This document shows positions 1 through 8,130 of a stretch of DNA of 64,000 bases, one piece after another. Within the stretch, counting starts at the first letter, position 1. Each line of letters opens with the position of its first letter. Made by a program: the position numbers and the translations under genes. The stretch spans positions 1 through 64,000 of the forward strand of contig JBBART010000009.1 in assembly GCA_040399685.1 (NCBI GenBank), given 5' to 3'. The notes beneath the pieces were generated by a model, which saw only the letters and a program-made list of their open reading frames with translations, had not been told where the DNA came from and ran no database searches. The DNA comes from CAIQQQ01 sp040399685 (lineage in GTDB: Bacteria; Pseudomonadota; Alphaproteobacteria; Acetobacterales; Acetobacteraceae).

Positions 1-2347
1 ATTGGACGCTGTTTACCCCTGGAATCTGGAAAGTTTTGCACGCTGTTTTGCAGGCCTCCGTGCCGGGGACGAATTTCAGCTGCACCAGCAGCTGATCGCT
101 TCGCACGATGCTGGCCTTGAACTCCGGCATTCCGTCTGCCAGCAGGCGAACCGGGACCGTTTCATTCCAGGCGCCAGGCGTGGCGCAGACAAAGCGGGCG
201 CCGCTCGTGCTGATATCAACGATCTGACCGGACATCGAAACCGCTCCCTGCTTCAGCACGGCAGCGACTTTGACGCTGACGCGCTGCTGGCTGCGACGAT
301 CAATCTCCGCAACCCGCGCACACATAAGGCCGATCAGCGTGTTTTTCACGCCTGATACCTGGCTGTTCACATCGCTGCTGATAAATGCCAGTCGGCCAGA
401 GCCGCTTTCGCAGTCGCTGGCGCCCTGCGACATTTCCTGCATGCGCGTGGCGACACGCCCCGCCGCGTGGGAAAGCTGGCCAACAGCCTCGGCAATACCA
501 GCCGTCGAGGCGGCCTGTTGTTCGACGGCCGCAGCCACCATGGCAGCAACCGCGTCGATTTCAGTGATCGATGCCGTAATACCGCCAACTGCCGCGACCG
601 CTGCGCGTGTTGAGTCCTCGATTGCTGAAATCCGCTGCGAAATACGGGCCGTGCTGCGCTCGGTTTCCTGCGCCAAGATCTTGACCTCGCCGGCCACCAC
701 GGCAAATCCGCGCCCCGCTTCCCCCGCCCGCGCCGCCTCGATCGTGGCGTTCAGCGCCAGCAAGTTGGTGCGCCCAGCAATTTCCGCAATCAATCGCGCC
801 ACCTCGCCCACCTCGGTGACATGCCCAGACAGGGTGGCGAATACGTTTTCGGTCTCACGCGTGCGGCCCACGGCCTCCCGGGTTGAGCCGGCGGCACGTT
901 CCATCTGCTGGGCGATCTCGCCAATGGCGGATGTCAGTTCGCGGGCTGCATCCATCGCCACCACCGAACTGCGCTGCGCCTGATTGGCGTCATTCTCGGT
1001 CTGCCGGCTGCCTTCAGCCAGCGCTTCGGCGCTCCCATGAACGTCATTCGCGACGGTCTGTAAATGCACGGTCAACTTGCTGACGCCGGCGACCGCCTGG
1101 TCACTGACAGAGGCGACGATATCGCCAATCTCGCGCATCGCGTCACGGCGAGAGGTTTCGGCAGCCACCCGCATCTCGTCCTGCGCCATAGCCATGGCGC
1201 GGGCTTGGCACGCGGTTTCCCGAAACTGGGCTGTTGCGCGAATAAGCTTCGCAATCTCATGCCGGCCGCGTGCCTCCGGCAACGCGATATCCAACCTGCC
1301 GCTGGCAAGTTCCACCATCGTCGCGATGATGCGCGTCAGCGGACGCAAAACGCCACGGCGCACATAGAGCGCAAGTCCACCAGACAATGCGATCGCCAAC
1401 AGCAAAGAGGCCCCCGTCAACCAGACAGATCGCCGCAGGGCCGCGCCTTCCGCCGTCAAACGCGCATCTATCTCTGCCGTGACGGCCGCTTGTGCTGCCA
1501 GAACCGTGTCGATGGCGACCGAGGCGGTTGTGAACCATTTGTCCTGCGCCATTGGCCAGGGTTCGCCGCTACGCGCTGCATCGAGCACTTGCCTGCGCAC
1601 CGGCGCGAACACGTCATTCCAGGCCTGCGCGGCATGGGCCAGCGGCTTCTGAACGGAAGCGGGCAGCAGGACAGTGGCCGGGCCGACCATGGCCCAGGCG
1701 CTGTCGATCCGGCCGGACACCCCTCCGAGCCCATAAAGCTGCCCGGGCGAGACCTTCGCATTGGCCGCGATCAGCCCGTTCAGCGTGCCGCGCTCACGCC
1801 CGGCGAACTCCGCTACTTCCGCAAGCCGATCGCGCGCCAGCACCAGAAGCTGTGTCTGATTTTGGGTGCCGCCGCGTGCATCCGCCTGTCGGCGCACATT
1901 CACCACGGCATCGATGGCGGCGGTGGCAGCAGCGAACCACACGCCGCTGGGCGGCGCTGGCTCCTGGCCGGCGAAGGCCCTGTCGATCCGCGCCCGCAGC
2001 GCGTCCAATGCCGTGCCGCTGGGCGCGAGCAAACGCAGATCCTCAGTCGACAAGCGGGTCGAGGCGGCCGCAAGTGCGGCCTGGGCGGCGCTGCGCCGGG
2101 CCATGATCTGCGCCTTGATCGCGTCTGGCGTTTGGGTGGGGGCAACGAGTTGGCCGTTGATCAGTCCTCGCTCCGATGCAAGCTGGGCACTGGCCGAAAT
2201 CAGAAAGCCGCTGATCTCGTTCAGGCGCTGCTGCTCCCCCGCGACAATAGAATCGTCATAGGCTGATCGGGCGTTCAGGCCCAGCAGCAGTGCCAGTCCC
2301 GAACCCAACAGCGCCACCACCAGTAGAATGCGTGTTCCGATCGACAT
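1..2347 (-). CDS. Methyl-accepting chemotaxis protein with C-terminal PilZ domain (3' end outside window)
   Basis: The reading frame is open from an ATG at 2347 through base 1, so at least 782 residues are present and the C-terminus is missing. It starts with a membrane segment, then a helical sensory region, a second membrane segment and a HAMP-like linker (about 1350-1300). The classic receptor hairpin tip, with NLLALNATIEAARAGEAGRG, lies near 780-710. After the signalling domain comes a PilZ-type stretch (about 315-70) with an RRSQQR box and a DISTSG box, matching the RxxxR and [D/N]xSxxG signatures that bind cyclic di-GMP. The family relays ligand or stress signals to CheA/CheW. The PilZ tail suggests c-di-GMP tunes it, which is inference. 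No chemotaxis partners are nearby. Confidence 0.9.
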   Translation of the reverse strand, partial: MSIGTRILLVVALLGSGLALLLGLNARSAYDDSIVAGEQQRLNEISGFLISASAQLASERGLINGQLVAPTQTPDAIKAQIMARRSAAQAALAAASTRLSTEDLRLLAPSGTALDALRARIDRAFAGQEPAPPSGVWFAAATAAIDAVVNVRRQADARGGTQNQTQLLVLARDRLAEVAEFAGRERGTLNGLIAANAKVSPGQLYGLGGVSGRIDSAWAMVGPATVLLPASVQKPLAHAAQAWNDVFAPVRRQVLDAARSGEPWPMAQDKWFTTASVAIDTVLAAQAAVTAEIDARLTAEGAALRRSVWLTGASLLLAIALSGGLALYVRRGVLRPLTRIIATMVELASGRLDIALPEARGRHEIAKLIRATAQFRETACQARAMAMAQDEMRVAAETSRRDAMREIGDIVASVSDQAVAGVSKLTVHLQTVANDVHGSAEALAEGSRQTENDANQAQRSSVVAMDAARELTSAIGEIAQQMERAAGSTREAVGRTRETENVFATLSGHVTEVGEVARLIAEIAGRTNLLALNATIEAARAGEAGRGFAVVAGEVKILAQETERSTARISQRISAIEDSTRAAVAAVGGITASITEIDAVAAMVAAAVEQQAASTAGIAEAVGQLSHAAGRVATRMQEMSQGASDCESGSGRLAFISSDVNSQVSGVKNTLIGLMCARVAEIDRRSQQRVSVKVAAVLKQGAVSMSGQIVDISTSGARFVCATPGAWNETVPVRLLADGMPEFKASIVRSDQLLVQLKFVPGTEACKTACKTFQIPGVNSVQ

Positions 2348-2415
2348 CTGAAACCCCAGATCATTTGGACCTCAAACTGACCTGGAAAGCTTAATAAAAC
2401 GTCAGGATCGTGGCG

Positions 2416-2862
2416 TCAGGGTGTGGCGCGCAGCCAGGTTTGCGTACGGCCAAACAGTGAAATGCCCAGATAGCCGCGCAACAGCAGTTTGGCGCCACCG
2501 TCTTCAAGCTTCATGGACAAGCGGTATATGCCACCAGTTTCCGGGTCCAGAATGCGCCCGCCGCCCCATGAATCCCCCTCGGCGCGCATGCCGCGAATGA
2601 TTTCCAGGCCAATGACCGGCTTGCCACGGCGATCATCCTCACATGCGTCGCAGCTATGGCCGGCATCGGCGGGATCAAGGATCGCCAGTACGCGGCCGAA
2701 CAGAACACCGTTCTGTTCGGTAATGCCGATCAGGCCACGCTCGCGGCCGGTGTTGTCGTCAAACGTGCGCCATTTGCCCACGGGACTGACGGATTGCGCC
2801 TGCGCCGGTGCAATAAACATCGCCAACAACGCTAGCCCACGCCAAATCGTCTTCATCCGCAT
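2416..2862 (-). CDS. DUF2147 family secreted protein
   Basis: A 148-residue protein with a signal peptide ending around AQA-QS (residue 24), followed by a DUF2147-type domain: VGKWRTFDDNTGRERG near the start of the mature part, then a Cys pair (CDAC) and a GGRILDPETG stretch typical of this lipocalin-like family. The ATG at 2862 is preferred over the one at 2856 because AAGGAAG sits about 6-7 bases before it. The open frame extends upstream into the preceding gene, so longer starts are unlikely. It lies 11 bases after the FAD oxidoreductase and is the last gene of the polyketide operon. DUF2147 proteins are periplasmic and of unknown biochemical role, so its link to the pathway is only positional. 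Confidence 0.85.
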   Translation of the reverse strand: MRMKTIWRGLALLAMFIAPAQAQSVSPVGKWRTFDDNTGRERGLIGITEQNGVLFGRVLAILDPADAGHSCDACEDDRRGKPVIGLEIIRGMRAEGDSWGGGRILDPETGGIYRLSMKLEDGGAKLLLRGYLGISLFGRTQTWLRATP

Positions 2863-2873
2863 CCAGATCTTCC

Positions 2874-3941
2874 TTAACCGTGCAGCCATGCAGGCTCGGC
2901 CACGCGCGTGGCCGATGCCGCAAGGCGCATCAAATCTGGCCAGCGCCGCAGCGCCTGGATCAGTACGGACTGGCCCAATCCCCACCGACCAAAGCGATAC
3001 AGTGTGACGGCGCGGCCAATCGGCCCGGTCACGTCCCGGCGCAGACGACGATGATATTCTGCTGGCGATACGCCACCCAGATGGCACCGCACCGCCAGCG
3101 CCGCACTGTGCAGGGCCATGGACATGCCGTCGCCGGAGAACGACGGGATCACACAGGCTTGATCGCCGAGGCGGAACAGCGTGTCGCGGTCATCTGGCTG
3201 GTGGATGAAGCCGTATGGCACGCGCGCGATGGTCAATGGCCGTGCCAGCAGGGCCTCGGCGCCTTCGAGGCGCTGGCGCAGATGCGGGCTTTCGCGCTGG
3301 AGGTCGTCGAGCAGAGCGGGCCAGGTGCCGCCGCACGCCGCCAGCCGGTCACGGTGGATCAGAAGGCACAGATTGGCGCGTCCGCCTTCCACCAGTTGCA
3401 GGCCGGCGTAGCCGTTGCGAAACAGGATGACCTCCACGGCACATGACAGATTGTTCTGCTCCTGCGGGGCGAGACGCAGATAGATCTTGAAACCGACCAA
3501 TTCTTCCGGTGGCGCCTGCAGCGTACGACGATGCGTGCGCACATCATGCTTTCCGGTGGCGAGGAAGCGAATGTTCGGCGTTGATTCTGTTACAATTTCA
3601 CCACGGCGCACATCGGCCCCGCAGGCGGCCGCCCGCTCCAGCAGCGCCTCGTCCAGCACTCGACGGGACAGGCTGACGGCACGGAACGGCAGGGCGGACT
3701 GTACAATCTCGGCCGCGCGCACCAGGCGCACATGGGTGATGACATGGCCGCCCATCGCCACCGGGTCCACACCGAGGGCGTTCAGGTAGTGCTGGGCCTC
3801 AGCGCTGAGAAAGTCGCCACAGATCTTGTCCGATGGGCCGATGCTGCGCTCCAGAACCACAGCTTCCCGGCCAGCCTGGGCGAGGCCGATGGCCGCCGCC
3901 GCTCCGGCCAGCCCACCGCCGGCAATCACCACCGGCATCAT
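2874..3941 (-). CDS. FAD-dependent oxidoreductase of the geranylgeranyl-reductase/aromatic hydroxylase type
   Basis: A 355-residue flavoprotein. It opens with a Rossmann dinucleotide motif (VVIAGGGLAGAAAAIGLAQAG), then a geranylgeranyl-reductase-like segment DKICGDFLSAEA, and later a second FAD contact GDQACVIPSFSGDGMSMAL. The ATG at 3941 overlaps the stop of the upstream methyltransferase (ATGATG containing TGA), indicating translational coupling, and a much longer in-frame start is rejected because it would lie inside that gene. Type III PKS operons often encode a flavoprotein that hydroxylates or oxidises the phenolic ring, as SrsC does in Streptomyces. Here the family looks closer to geranylgeranyl reductase, so either ring oxidation or double-bond reduction is possible. 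Confidence 0.88.
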   Translation of the reverse strand: MMPVVIAGGGLAGAAAAIGLAQAGREAVVLERSIGPSDKICGDFLSAEAQHYLNALGVDPVAMGGHVITHVRLVRAAEIVQSALPFRAVSLSRRVLDEALLERAAACGADVRRGEIVTESTPNIRFLATGKHDVRTHRRTLQAPPEELVGFKIYLRLAPQEQNNLSCAVEVILFRNGYAGLQLVEGGRANLCLLIHRDRLAACGGTWPALLDDLQRESPHLRQRLEGAEALLARPLTIARVPYGFIHQPDDRDTLFRLGDQACVIPSFSGDGMSMALHSAALAVRCHLGGVSPAEYHRRLRRDVTGPIGRAVTLYRFGRWGLGQSVLIQALRRWPDLMRLAASATRVAEPAWLHG

Positions 3942-4630
3942 TTCAACCGCCCCACGCAGAGGCGGAACATCAGGCGCCATTTGATCTCGGCTGTGACGCC
4001 AGCACGCGTCAGCAAGGCCTGCCAGTCGGCCACGCGAAAGCTGCTCGCAATCGAAATCGTGCCATCGATGCGCACAATCCGGTGCCAGCCCATCGCGCGG
4101 CACAGCAGGCGAAAGCCGTAATACGGCACGATATGGCGGTGCAGATCAGCCACGAACCAGCCTCGGCGCGCGTGGCGTTCCAGCCAGACCAGGAAATCCA
4201 CCACCGCCGCATCGTCCAGATGATGGGTGAACTGCGAACTGACGATGAAATCCACCGACGGCGCGTCGTCGAACACGTCCCCGGTGCGCCAGACAATACC
4301 CATCGCGGCCGGCGTGGCGGCAGCGGCCTCTACGGCGCTGGCGGGGTTGAGGTCCAGCCCGCTCAATGACAGGCGCAGCCCGCGTGACTGCCCCCAGCGG
4401 TGAATGGCGCGCAGCAGGTCGCCCTGCCCGCTGGCCACATCCAGAACGGACATGGCACTTCCCCTCGGCAGATCGCGTGTCGCCGCATCCAGCCATTGCA
4501 GCACTGGCCGATGGGTGAGCGTTACGCGGTTGACCCGTGCAAGATCGGCCAGTGCACGGGCGTAATCGGCCGGCGATGTCTCTGGCCGGTCCATCAGCTC
4601 GATTTCGGTGCTGCGGCGGGAGAGGTCCAT
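3938..4630 (-). CDS. Class I SAM-dependent methyltransferase
   Basis: A 230-residue methyltransferase. Motif I is VLDVASGQGD (about residue 63), followed by an acidic loop in LSGLDLNP and a motif IV-like region VDFIVSSQFTHHL. The ATG at 4630 overlaps the stop of the type III PKS (TGATG); a GTG one codon upstream is the alternative. Its position between a type III PKS and a flavoprotein matches the PKS-methyltransferase-oxidoreductase trio known from SrsA-SrsB-SrsC and BpsA-BpsB type loci, where the methyltransferase modifies an alkylresorcinol or alkylpyrone. The exact substrate cannot be read from sequence. Confidence 0.9.
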   Translation of the reverse strand: MDLSRRSTEIELMDRPETSPADYARALADLARVNRVTLTHRPVLQWLDAATRDLPRGSAMSVLDVASGQGDLLRAIHRWGQSRGLRLSLSGLDLNPASAVEAAAATPAAMGIVWRTGDVFDDAPSVDFIVSSQFTHHLDDAAVVDFLVWLERHARRGWFVADLHRHIVPYYGFRLLCRAMGWHRIVRIDGTISIASSFRVADWQALLTRAGVTAEIKWRLMFRLCVGRLK

Positions 4631-5688
4631 CACACCGAAAACCGGAACGTCTCGGCCACCATGCCGGGCCCGAACGCCATCGCCATGCCGGGGCCGCTCA
4701 CGCCTTCCGCCAGCATGCGCGCCAGCACGAACATGATGGTGCAGGACGACATGTTGCCGAAATCATGCAGCACGGACCGCGACTGACGCAGCGCCGTCTT
4801 GGGCAGATCCAGGCCGATCTCCACGGCATCCAGCACCGTCCGCCCGCCGCCATGCACGGCCCAATGGGCGTAATCCAACGTCGGTACCGCGCGCAGCAGG
4901 CCGAGCGGATCGCCGGCGGCGGCATCTGCGCGCAAAGCCTGGGCGATCCGGCCCGGCACCTGGCCGGACAGGCGCATCAGAAACCCCTGATCGCCGATGG
5001 CCCAGGTGATGAGATCGGCACTGTCCGGCAGGATCACCGAGCGGAAATCGCCAAGGGCAATGCCAACCGGGTCAGACGTCACGAGAGCAGCCGAGCAGCC
5101 GTCGCCGAACAGCAACAACGCCAGCGCCGTCTCGATATCGCTCGTCTCCTGCAGATGCAGGCTGCACAGTTCCAGATTGACCACCAACACCCGCGCCGTC
5201 GGGTCCGCCCGCACGGCGTCGTTCGCGGCCCGCAGCGCCGGCACCGCCGCCGAGCAGCCCATGAAGCCGATCATGGTGCGCGCCACATCCGCACGCAGGC
5301 CAAGCCGGGCAGACAGATGCAAATCCAGCCCCGGCGCCGTGAAGCCGGTGCAGGAGGCGACGATCAGATGGGTGATCCGCTCCGGCGCCAGTCGGCCCAC
5401 TGCCACGCTGGCAAGCTCGATCGCCTGCTTCGCGTATTCCGCCATGCGTGCGGCGGTACCGGGAAACTGCCCGCGCTTGTAAAAGCCGCCGGTATCAACC
5501 TCGCCCGCCGCGATATCGCCGGGCTGCATATGAGAAAAGCGATGCGCGATGCCGGACCGCTCCGCCATCCGGTCAAACACCGAGCGGCTCTTGGCATCCG
5601 GCAAAGATGCACTTGCGAACTGCACGAACGCGGCGTGAACGTCATGCGCCGGAGTGGCCGTGCCGATGCGGTTGATGAACGCACTCAT
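4630..5688 (-). CDS. Type III polyketide synthase (chalcone/stilbene synthase family)
   Basis: At 352 residues this is the usual length for a homodimeric type III PKS. The catalytic triad is recognisable: Cys145 in GFMGCSAAVPALR, His279 in WAVHGGG and Asn312 in DFGNMSS. The C-terminal FGPG loop is present (MAFGPGMVAE). These enzymes extend a CoA- or ACP-bound starter with malonyl-CoA and cyclise the chain to a resorcinol, pyrone or phloroglucinol. The start overlaps the ketosynthase stop by four bases. Because an ACP and a FabF-like ketosynthase precede it in the same transcript, the starter may be a long acyl chain delivered on the dedicated ACP, as in phenolic lipid systems. That is inference. 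Confidence 0.95.
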   Translation of the reverse strand: MSAFINRIGTATPAHDVHAAFVQFASASLPDAKSRSVFDRMAERSGIAHRFSHMQPGDIAAGEVDTGGFYKRGQFPGTAARMAEYAKQAIELASVAVGRLAPERITHLIVASCTGFTAPGLDLHLSARLGLRADVARTMIGFMGCSAAVPALRAANDAVRADPTARVLVVNLELCSLHLQETSDIETALALLLFGDGCSAALVTSDPVGIALGDFRSVILPDSADLITWAIGDQGFLMRLSGQVPGRIAQALRADAAAGDPLGLLRAVPTLDYAHWAVHGGGRTVLDAVEIGLDLPKTALRQSRSVLHDFGNMSSCTIMFVLARMLAEGVSGPGMAMAFGPGMVAETFRFSV

Positions 5689-6896
5689 GCCGCTCGCCCC
5701 AAAGCCAGCACTGCGTTCAACCCACCAAATGCGAACGAATTGGACAGCGCCACGCCGATCTCCGCTTCTCGCGCCGCGTTGGGCACGCAGTCCAGATCAC
5801 ACGCCGGGTCAACCTCGCGAAACCCCAGCGTCGGCGGGAGAAGCCCCTCGCGCAGCGCCAGCACCGTCACCACGGCCTCGATCCCACCGGCCGCGTTGAG
5901 GCAGTGGCCGTGCATGGACTTGCTCGACGATACCGCCAGCCGCTTGGCATGCGCCCCGAACACCGCGTGCAGCGCCGCCGTTTCGGTGCGGTCGTTCAGC
6001 TTGGTGGCCGTGCCGTGGGCGTTGATGTGATCCACGGCGTCCGGCGCCAGTTCTGCATCGTCCAGCGCCGCCTGCATCGCCCGCGCCGCCCCATCGGTTG
6101 AAGGGGCGATGATGTCGCCGGCATTGGCGCCCATGCCGAAACCAAGAAATTCGGCGTGCACCGATGCCCCCCTGGCGCGGGCGATCTCCCAATCCTCCAG
6201 CACCAGCACCCCCGCGCCCTCGCCGATCACCAGGCCTGAACGGTCGCGGGAGAACGGGCGGCAAGCATCCGCGCTCAACACGCGCAGTCCGTCCCACGCC
6301 TTCAGATAGCCCAGGCAGATCGAGGCGTCGCTGCCGCCGCACACGGCGAGGTCGAGCATGCCGGCGCGGATCATCTGCGCCGCCAGTCCAATCGCGTGGG
6401 CTGATGAGGCGCAGGCGGAGGAAGTGGCGAAGCACGGCCCCTGCAGGCCGAACTCCATCGCCACATGGCTTGCCGGCGCGTTCGGCATGGTGCGCGGAAT
6501 GGTCAGCGGCGCCAGCCTGCCGGCGTTCTCGGCATACAGGGCGTGATAGGTCTGGTCGATCGTCACCTGCCCCAGCGACGCGCCCAGCACCACGCCGCAA
6601 CGCACCGGCGCGAAGGCCGTCAGATCAACGCCCGCCAGCGCCTCTCGCGCCGCCACCAGGGCGAATTGCGTGACCCGGTCCAGAAGCAGCAACTGCCGTC
6701 GTTCGAAATGCGTCTCGGGCACGAAATCGCGGATTTCTGCGGCGATCGGCACCGTCAACCGTGCCGGATCGAAGGCGCTGATCGGTCCGATGCCGCATCG
6801 CGCATCGCGCATCGCTGCAAGCAACGCGGGTGTGCCCTGTCCAAGGGCGGAGATCGCCCCCAGCCCGGTGATGGCCACCCGGCGACGCAGGCTCAA
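5685..6896 (-). CDS. Beta-ketoacyl-ACP synthase II-like ketosynthase (FabF family)
   Basis: A 403-residue thiolase-fold ketosynthase. Cys162 lies in TSSACASSAHAIG, His294 in NAHGTAT, and Lys326 and His331 in SSKSMHGHCLNAAGG, so the Cys-His-His set is complete. The C-terminal glycine-rich loop SNSFAFGGLNAVL is also typical. The gene overlaps the ACP stop by four bases (ATGA) and the following type III PKS start by four bases. Housekeeping FabF normally sits in the fab cluster, while this copy is embedded in a specialised operon. It is therefore more likely a dedicated elongation or priming enzyme for the pathway product. Confidence 0.93.
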   Translation of the reverse strand: MSLRRRVAITGLGAISALGQGTPALLAAMRDARCGIGPISAFDPARLTVPIAAEIRDFVPETHFERRQLLLLDRVTQFALVAAREALAGVDLTAFAPVRCGVVLGASLGQVTIDQTYHALYAENAGRLAPLTIPRTMPNAPASHVAMEFGLQGPCFATSSACASSAHAIGLAAQMIRAGMLDLAVCGGSDASICLGYLKAWDGLRVLSADACRPFSRDRSGLVIGEGAGVLVLEDWEIARARGASVHAEFLGFGMGANAGDIIAPSTDGAARAMQAALDDAELAPDAVDHINAHGTATKLNDRTETAALHAVFGAHAKRLAVSSSKSMHGHCLNAAGGIEAVVTVLALREGLLPPTLGFREVDPACDLDCVPNAAREAEIGVALSNSFAFGGLNAVLALGRAA

Positions 6897-7204
6897 GCGG
6901 CGCCGCTCGCGCGAGACGCGGCCTCGCGGTCCAGCGTGGCGAGCACGTGGCCCACCAACCCGCCGATGGTGGTGAACTCGGCACCTTCGTGGCTCGTGAT
7001 CACCGGTATTTCAATATCGAAATGGGTTTCAATTTCAAACACCGCCTGGGTGAGATCCAACGACGGAATGCCCAACGCCTCCAGTGTCGCCTCCGGCAGC
7101 AGCAATGCACGCTCCACGCCCGTCTCCTTGGCGATGATGTCCAGGATCTCGTTGGCGCGATTGTCGGCAAAGGCGGGGGGGATGAGCGTGGAGTGCTGAA
7201 TCAT
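6893..7204 (-). CDS. Acyl carrier protein
   Basis: A 103-residue carrier protein and the first gene of the six-gene operon. The ATG at 7204 has GAGG five bases upstream. Helix 2 begins at EALGIPSLDLTQ; Ser48 is the expected phosphopantetheine attachment residue. The usual Asp just before this Ser is Pro (PSL instead of DSL), a non-canonical site. The sequence is slightly longer than a housekeeping ACP, with an Ala-rich tail. It probably carries the acyl starter or intermediate for the adjacent ketosynthase and type III PKS. Confidence 0.88.
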   Translation of the reverse strand: MIQHSTLIPPAFADNRANEILDIIAKETGVERALLLPEATLEALGIPSLDLTQAVFEIETHFDIEIPVITSHEGAEFTTIGGLVGHVLATLDREAASRASGAA

Positions 7205-7362
7205 TGGATCCTCGACCGATACTTTTTTATTTAGGGAGCCCGCCGGTATTTGTAACACTGCAATCGGTGCACCTGGATTTGTCTCTGCGCCGACAGTGGC
7301 ACGATGTGTACGGGTTGACGACACAAGCCCCGGCGCGCTCCGTTGTTCCACAGACGGGAGAT
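7205..7362. promoter_or_regulatory. Divergent promoter region between the polyketide operon and the SDR gene
   Basis: This 158-base stretch separates two divergent units and must hold both promoters. It contains a visibly AT-rich patch (about 7219-7256, with a T6 run and ATTTAGG) that contrasts with the GC-rich flanks. No convincing spaced -35/-10 pair or operator could be assigned by eye on either strand. Confidence 0.5.
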
Positions 7363-8130
7363 ATGAGTGCGATGCAGGTGAATTTAGACGGCAAGCGCGT
7401 GGTGGTGGCCGGGGCCAGTCGTGGAATTGGGCGGGCGATCGCACTGGCATGCGCACGCGCCGGCGCCTCGGTGTCGATCTGCGCCCGCGGTGCGCCGGCA
7501 CTGGAGGCCACCCGCGCCGAAATCGCGGCATTTGGCGGCGTGACGCATGCTGCATCCTGCGATCTGTCGCAGCTGGCGGCGATTGACGGCTACATCGCCA
7601 GCGCGGCGGCGGCGTTGGGCGGCATCGATGTGCTCGTCAACAACGCCACCGGCTACGGCCCCTCCGATGACGAGGAGAGCTGGGATGCGAGTCTTTCGGT
7701 CGATCTGATGGCCGCCGTGCGCGCCAGCAAGGCGGCGCTGCCGTTCCTGCGGGTGGGACGTGAGGCCACGATCATCAACATTTCGTCCGGCTCAGGGCTC
7801 AACCCGTCGCCGCGCAACCCGGCCTATGGGGCGGCGAAGGCGGCGGTGATCCACTACACCCGCACCCAGGCGGCTGCATTGGCGCGCGAGGGCATTCGGG
7901 TGAACTGCGTGGCCCCCGGCTCCATTGCGTTCCCCGGCGGCACCTGGGACGACCGGCGCGTGGCCGCCCCCGCTCTCTACAACGCCACCCTCGCCTCCTG
8001 CCCGATGGGCCGGATGGGTAAGCCGGAGGAGGTGGCCGACGTGGTCGTGTTCCTCGCCTCGCCGGTGGCATCCTGGATCACGGCGCAGGTTATCGGCGTC
8101 AATGGCGGCCAGGGGCTGCGGGGTGCCTGA
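7363..8130 (+). CDS. Short-chain dehydrogenase/reductase (SDR), 3-oxoacyl-ACP reductase-like
   Basis: A 255-residue classical SDR. The cofactor motif GASRGIG covers residues 17-23, NNATG follows at about 93-97, and the catalytic set is Ser142 with YGAAK (Tyr155, Lys159). The end has the conserved INGGQ-type finish (VIGVNGGQG). GGGAG lies only two bases before the ATG at 7363 but 11 bases before a second in-frame ATG at 7372, so the true start may be the latter. The gene diverges from the ACP-KS-PKS operon and could supply a ketoreduction step for it. The following Nnr gene overlaps its end by eight bases. Confidence 0.9.
   Translation: MSAMQVNLDGKRVVVAGASRGIGRAIALACARAGASVSICARGAPALEATRAEIAAFGGVTHAASCDLSQLAAIDGYIASAAAALGGIDVLVNNATGYGPSDDEESWDASLSVDLMAAVRASKAALPFLRVGREATIINISSGSGLNPSPRNPAYGAAKAAVIHYTRTQAAALAREGIRVNCVAPGSIAFPGGTWDDRRVAAPALYNATLASCPMGRMGKPEEVADVVVFLASPVASWITAQVIGVNGGQGLRGA

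Noticed and set aside
1064..2266. 400-codon plus-strand reading frame
   Set aside because: Antisense to the chemoreceptor; Gly/Arg/His-rich composition and no domain-like features.
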